DNA of 64,000 bases from Brasilonema sp. CT11 (GTDB lineage: Bacteria > Cyanobacteriota > Cyanobacteriia > Cyanobacteriales > Nostocaceae): assembly GCF_017982655.1 (NCBI RefSeq), contig NZ_JABXYX010000031.1, positions 1-64,000 of the forward strand, written 5' to 3'. Position 1 is the stretch's first letter; the number at the start of each line of letters is the position of its first letter. Below the pieces are notes generated by a model. It searched no databases, had not been told where the DNA came from, and saw only the letters and a list, made by a program, of their open reading frames with translations. A program made the position numbers and the translations under genes. This document shows, piece by piece, positions 62,359 to 64,000 of the stretch.

Positions 62359-63729
62359 TTATGGTGGTGTTAAGGCTGGCTGTGAAGTTGGTGTTGTTGG
62401 TGTCTCAGTTTGAGAGTCAGCAGCAGGAAGCCAGTTGATGAATAGCAATGGTAGGAGTCTGGTGAGGTTAGAGATGATGACCAACACCCACAAACTATTA
62501 AAATTAGTTTCGGTAATTCCCAACCAATACATCAATACTGCCCCGAATTGGTGTGAAATTAGTCCTCCCAAGTTGCTCACCGACATTAACAGGGCAAATA
62601 AAGTCGCTTCCACTCCAGGGGGACAAAGCCTCGCCGCTAATACCAAAAATGGCATATAAGCTATTCGCCCCATCACAGTTAAAATTACGCTATCACCAAG
62701 ACTAAACCAGTGGTCATCTATACCCAAAGCACGGTTAGTATGAGTCACTAACACCAGCATCGTCATTCCTAATACTGCTGAGAGGGCAATAGTCCAAGCA
62801 AAAATGACGCGAAAGGGAACGGTTTTAAGAAAACGTTGAAAAATCCAAACACCAACAAGCAAAGCAATGCTTGTCACCAAGTGTACACGTCCCAGAAATT
62901 CTGGTTCAAAGTGGAGTTCGTTGGTTGCGAAGAAGAAAAAAGCTGATTCACTAGTTGGTGTAGCCTGCCAAAGGAAGATAAATGCTGCTGGTAACCAAAT
63001 TGCTTTTTGACTAACGGCTGCGCGTAGTTGTTGCAGTTGATGTCTAACTGACACGAAATCTGAATCATCAATGCTTGCGTCTTTGCTCACAGGGGATTCA
63101 GCAATCAACCAAGCCGCAACAGACACCAGAAGCGGGAATGAAGCAGTAATCCAAAAGATGGTCCGGGTGGTGAAATACTCTAGGAGTATACCGCTGAGGT
63201 AAGCTGTTATCAACCCTCCTAAGGCTGAGGCAACCCAACACAAGGATTGGAGAGAACCTGCTTGTGCTTGTGATTCACCTTTTACCCTTTGGACAACCAA
63301 TGAGTCAACAATCACATCACTGACAGCAACAGACAGAGAACTAAGTGCGATCGCGATCGCAGCGCCTATGGCTGTGTGAACTATTGTTGCCAAACTCACC
63401 CAAGAAATCGCTCCTAATATCCCAGACAGAATTAGGTATGGACGCCGTCGGTAACCAAATATAGGCAAGCCATCGGAGAGAAAACCAAACAGTGGCTTGA
63501 GTATCCAAGGTAGAGTAACGACCCCAAATAAAACTGCAACTTGAGCCGGAGTGAGCAAGAGTTCATCTTTCAAGAAAAAGCTGACAGCAAGACGCGCCAG
63601 CCCTAAAATGCCTTGAACAAAGTAAACGGTAAGAATTCCCAGTAACTCAGGAGTGGGTTCATAACCTAAAAAAACTTTTTCCCTGACTGAGTTTTTGACC
63701 TTGGACAAGGCAGAGGAGGAAACCAGCAT
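62359..63729 (-). CDS. BT1-family (folate/biopterin) MFS transporter
   Basis: 456 residues with about 11-12 predicted helices. The BT1 signatures are present: YFVQGILGLARLAVSFFLKDELLLTPAQVA, PWILKPLFGFLSDGLPIFGYRRRPYL and VSDVIVDSLVVQR. Cyanobacterial members such as Slr0642 of Synechocystis transport folates. The C-terminus has a Thr/Pro-rich tail (TETPTTPTSQPALTPP). Start ATG 63729. Confidence 0.92.
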   Translation of the reverse strand: MLVSSSALSKVKNSVREKVFLGYEPTPELLGILTVYFVQGILGLARLAVSFFLKDELLLTPAQVAVLFGVVTLPWILKPLFGFLSDGLPIFGYRRRPYLILSGILGAISWVSLATIVHTAIGAAIAIALSSLSVAVSDVIVDSLVVQRVKGESQAQAGSLQSLCWVASALGGLITAYLSGILLEYFTTRTIFWITASFPLLVSVAAWLIAESPVSKDASIDDSDFVSVRHQLQQLRAAVSQKAIWLPAAFIFLWQATPTSESAFFFFATNELHFEPEFLGRVHLVTSIALLVGVWIFQRFLKTVPFRVIFAWTIALSAVLGMTMLVLVTHTNRALGIDDHWFSLGDSVILTVMGRIAYMPFLVLAARLCPPGVEATLFALLMSVSNLGGLISHQFGAVLMYWLGITETNFNSLWVLVIISNLTRLLPLLFINWLPAADSQTETPTTPTSQPALTPP

Positions 63730-63813
63730 TGATAAACAATCTTTAAGATTTATCTACTTTTACATATCATATCGATTTTTTCGTGATGGGAGCGTCGGGA
63801 GTGTATCACCCAC

Positions 63814-64000
63814 TCATAATCGCTCTTTTAGTTTGGCTGTGAGTTCATGCTGCTGTTGGATATTTCCAGCAATCAAGATAAGGATTTTTCCAACCAGAAC
63901 AGTACCCCAGTTGACGATCACAACACCTGTCTTGGTTTTCTCGTTGAACTCAATATCACTCAAATCAAGGTTTTCAAGTGAGCGATATTGGGTTTTAAAC
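63814..64000 (-). CDS. C-terminal end of an unknown protein, cut by window edge
   Basis: An open minus-strand frame enters from the right edge, reads ...YRSLENLDLSDIEFNEKTKTGVVIVNWGTVLVGKILILIAGNIQQQHELTAKLKERL and stops (TGA) at 63814-63816. About 62 residues are visible, with a hydrophobic segment (VLVGKILILIAG). The composition is protein-like. I do not recognise the family. Confidence 0.5.
   Translation of the reverse strand, partial: FKTQYRSLENLDLSDIEFNEKTKTGVVIVNWGTVLVGKILILIAGNIQQQHELTAKLKERL

Overview
The window looks like chromosomal DNA from a filamentous, probably nostocalean, cyanobacterium. The palindrome GCGATCGC (HIP1) occurs many times. Two gene neighbourhoods match ones I recall from Anabaena sp. 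PCC 7120: sigC-furA-(peptidoglycan-binding gene) and ntcB-cnaT. CHAT, WD40 and caspase-like proteins and several families of dispersed intergenic repeats fit the same group. Taxonomy is inferred; no rRNA is present.

Layout. 1-2640: 3' part of an LRR-Roc-COR-TIR gene. 2831-7468: a PBP4-type D,D-peptidase, a repeat-rich spacer and a GAF histidine kinase. 7562-17607: cobN, a four-repeat peptidoglycan-binding protein, furA, sigC, gpsA and lipA. 17741-18566: tRNA-Pro(CGG), followed 8 nt later by what reads as the left end of a type V-K CRISPR-associated (Tn7-like) transposon, then a transposase fragment. 18567-22514: a CHAT-STAND-WD40 protein. 22728-30468: an OmpR-type two-component system, a small secreted protein, an intradiol dioxygenase-like protein, a b561-type cytochrome, a HlyD adaptor and a MacB-type permease. 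Three promoters here share an identical operator (ATTACA-N4-TGTAAT) at fixed spacing to a -35-like element, which points to one local regulon. 30866-35009: ntcB and cnaT, separated by an IS200/IS605 element (tnpA/tnpB). 36816-45491: two NRPS-like genes (adenylation-KR-PCP-TE and A-PCP-TE). Between them is a broken copy of the downstream nnr gene, the footprint of a segmental duplication. 45584-49059: nnr and a CHAT-FGE protein whose C-terminus resembles a diversity-generating-retroelement variable region. 49683-64000: a SPOR-like protein, mnmA, sat, a caspase-fold protein lacking its catalytic His-Cys pair, an alpha/beta hydrolase, DUF1206, GHL10, DUF2358 and DUF6918-like proteins, a carotenoid oxygenase, a BT1-family transporter and the end of an unknown gene.

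Themes. (1) Four proteins have architectures typical of bacterial conflict or regulated cell-death systems: TIR-Roc-COR-LRR, CHAT-STAND-WD40, CHAT-FGE and a caspase-like protein. Two of them carry near-identical internal repeats. (2) Mobile-DNA scars are abundant: a CAST end, IS200/IS605, a transposase fragment, a MITE-like element, and nested inverted-repeat elements. Some of these enter coding sequence: cobN carries at least two, probably three, in-frame repeat insertions, and the stop codon of the GAF kinase lies in a repeat. (3) Two regulatory layouts can be tested: the shared operator of the 22.7-30.5 kb cluster, and readthrough of the peptidoglycan-binding gene into furA antisense RNA.
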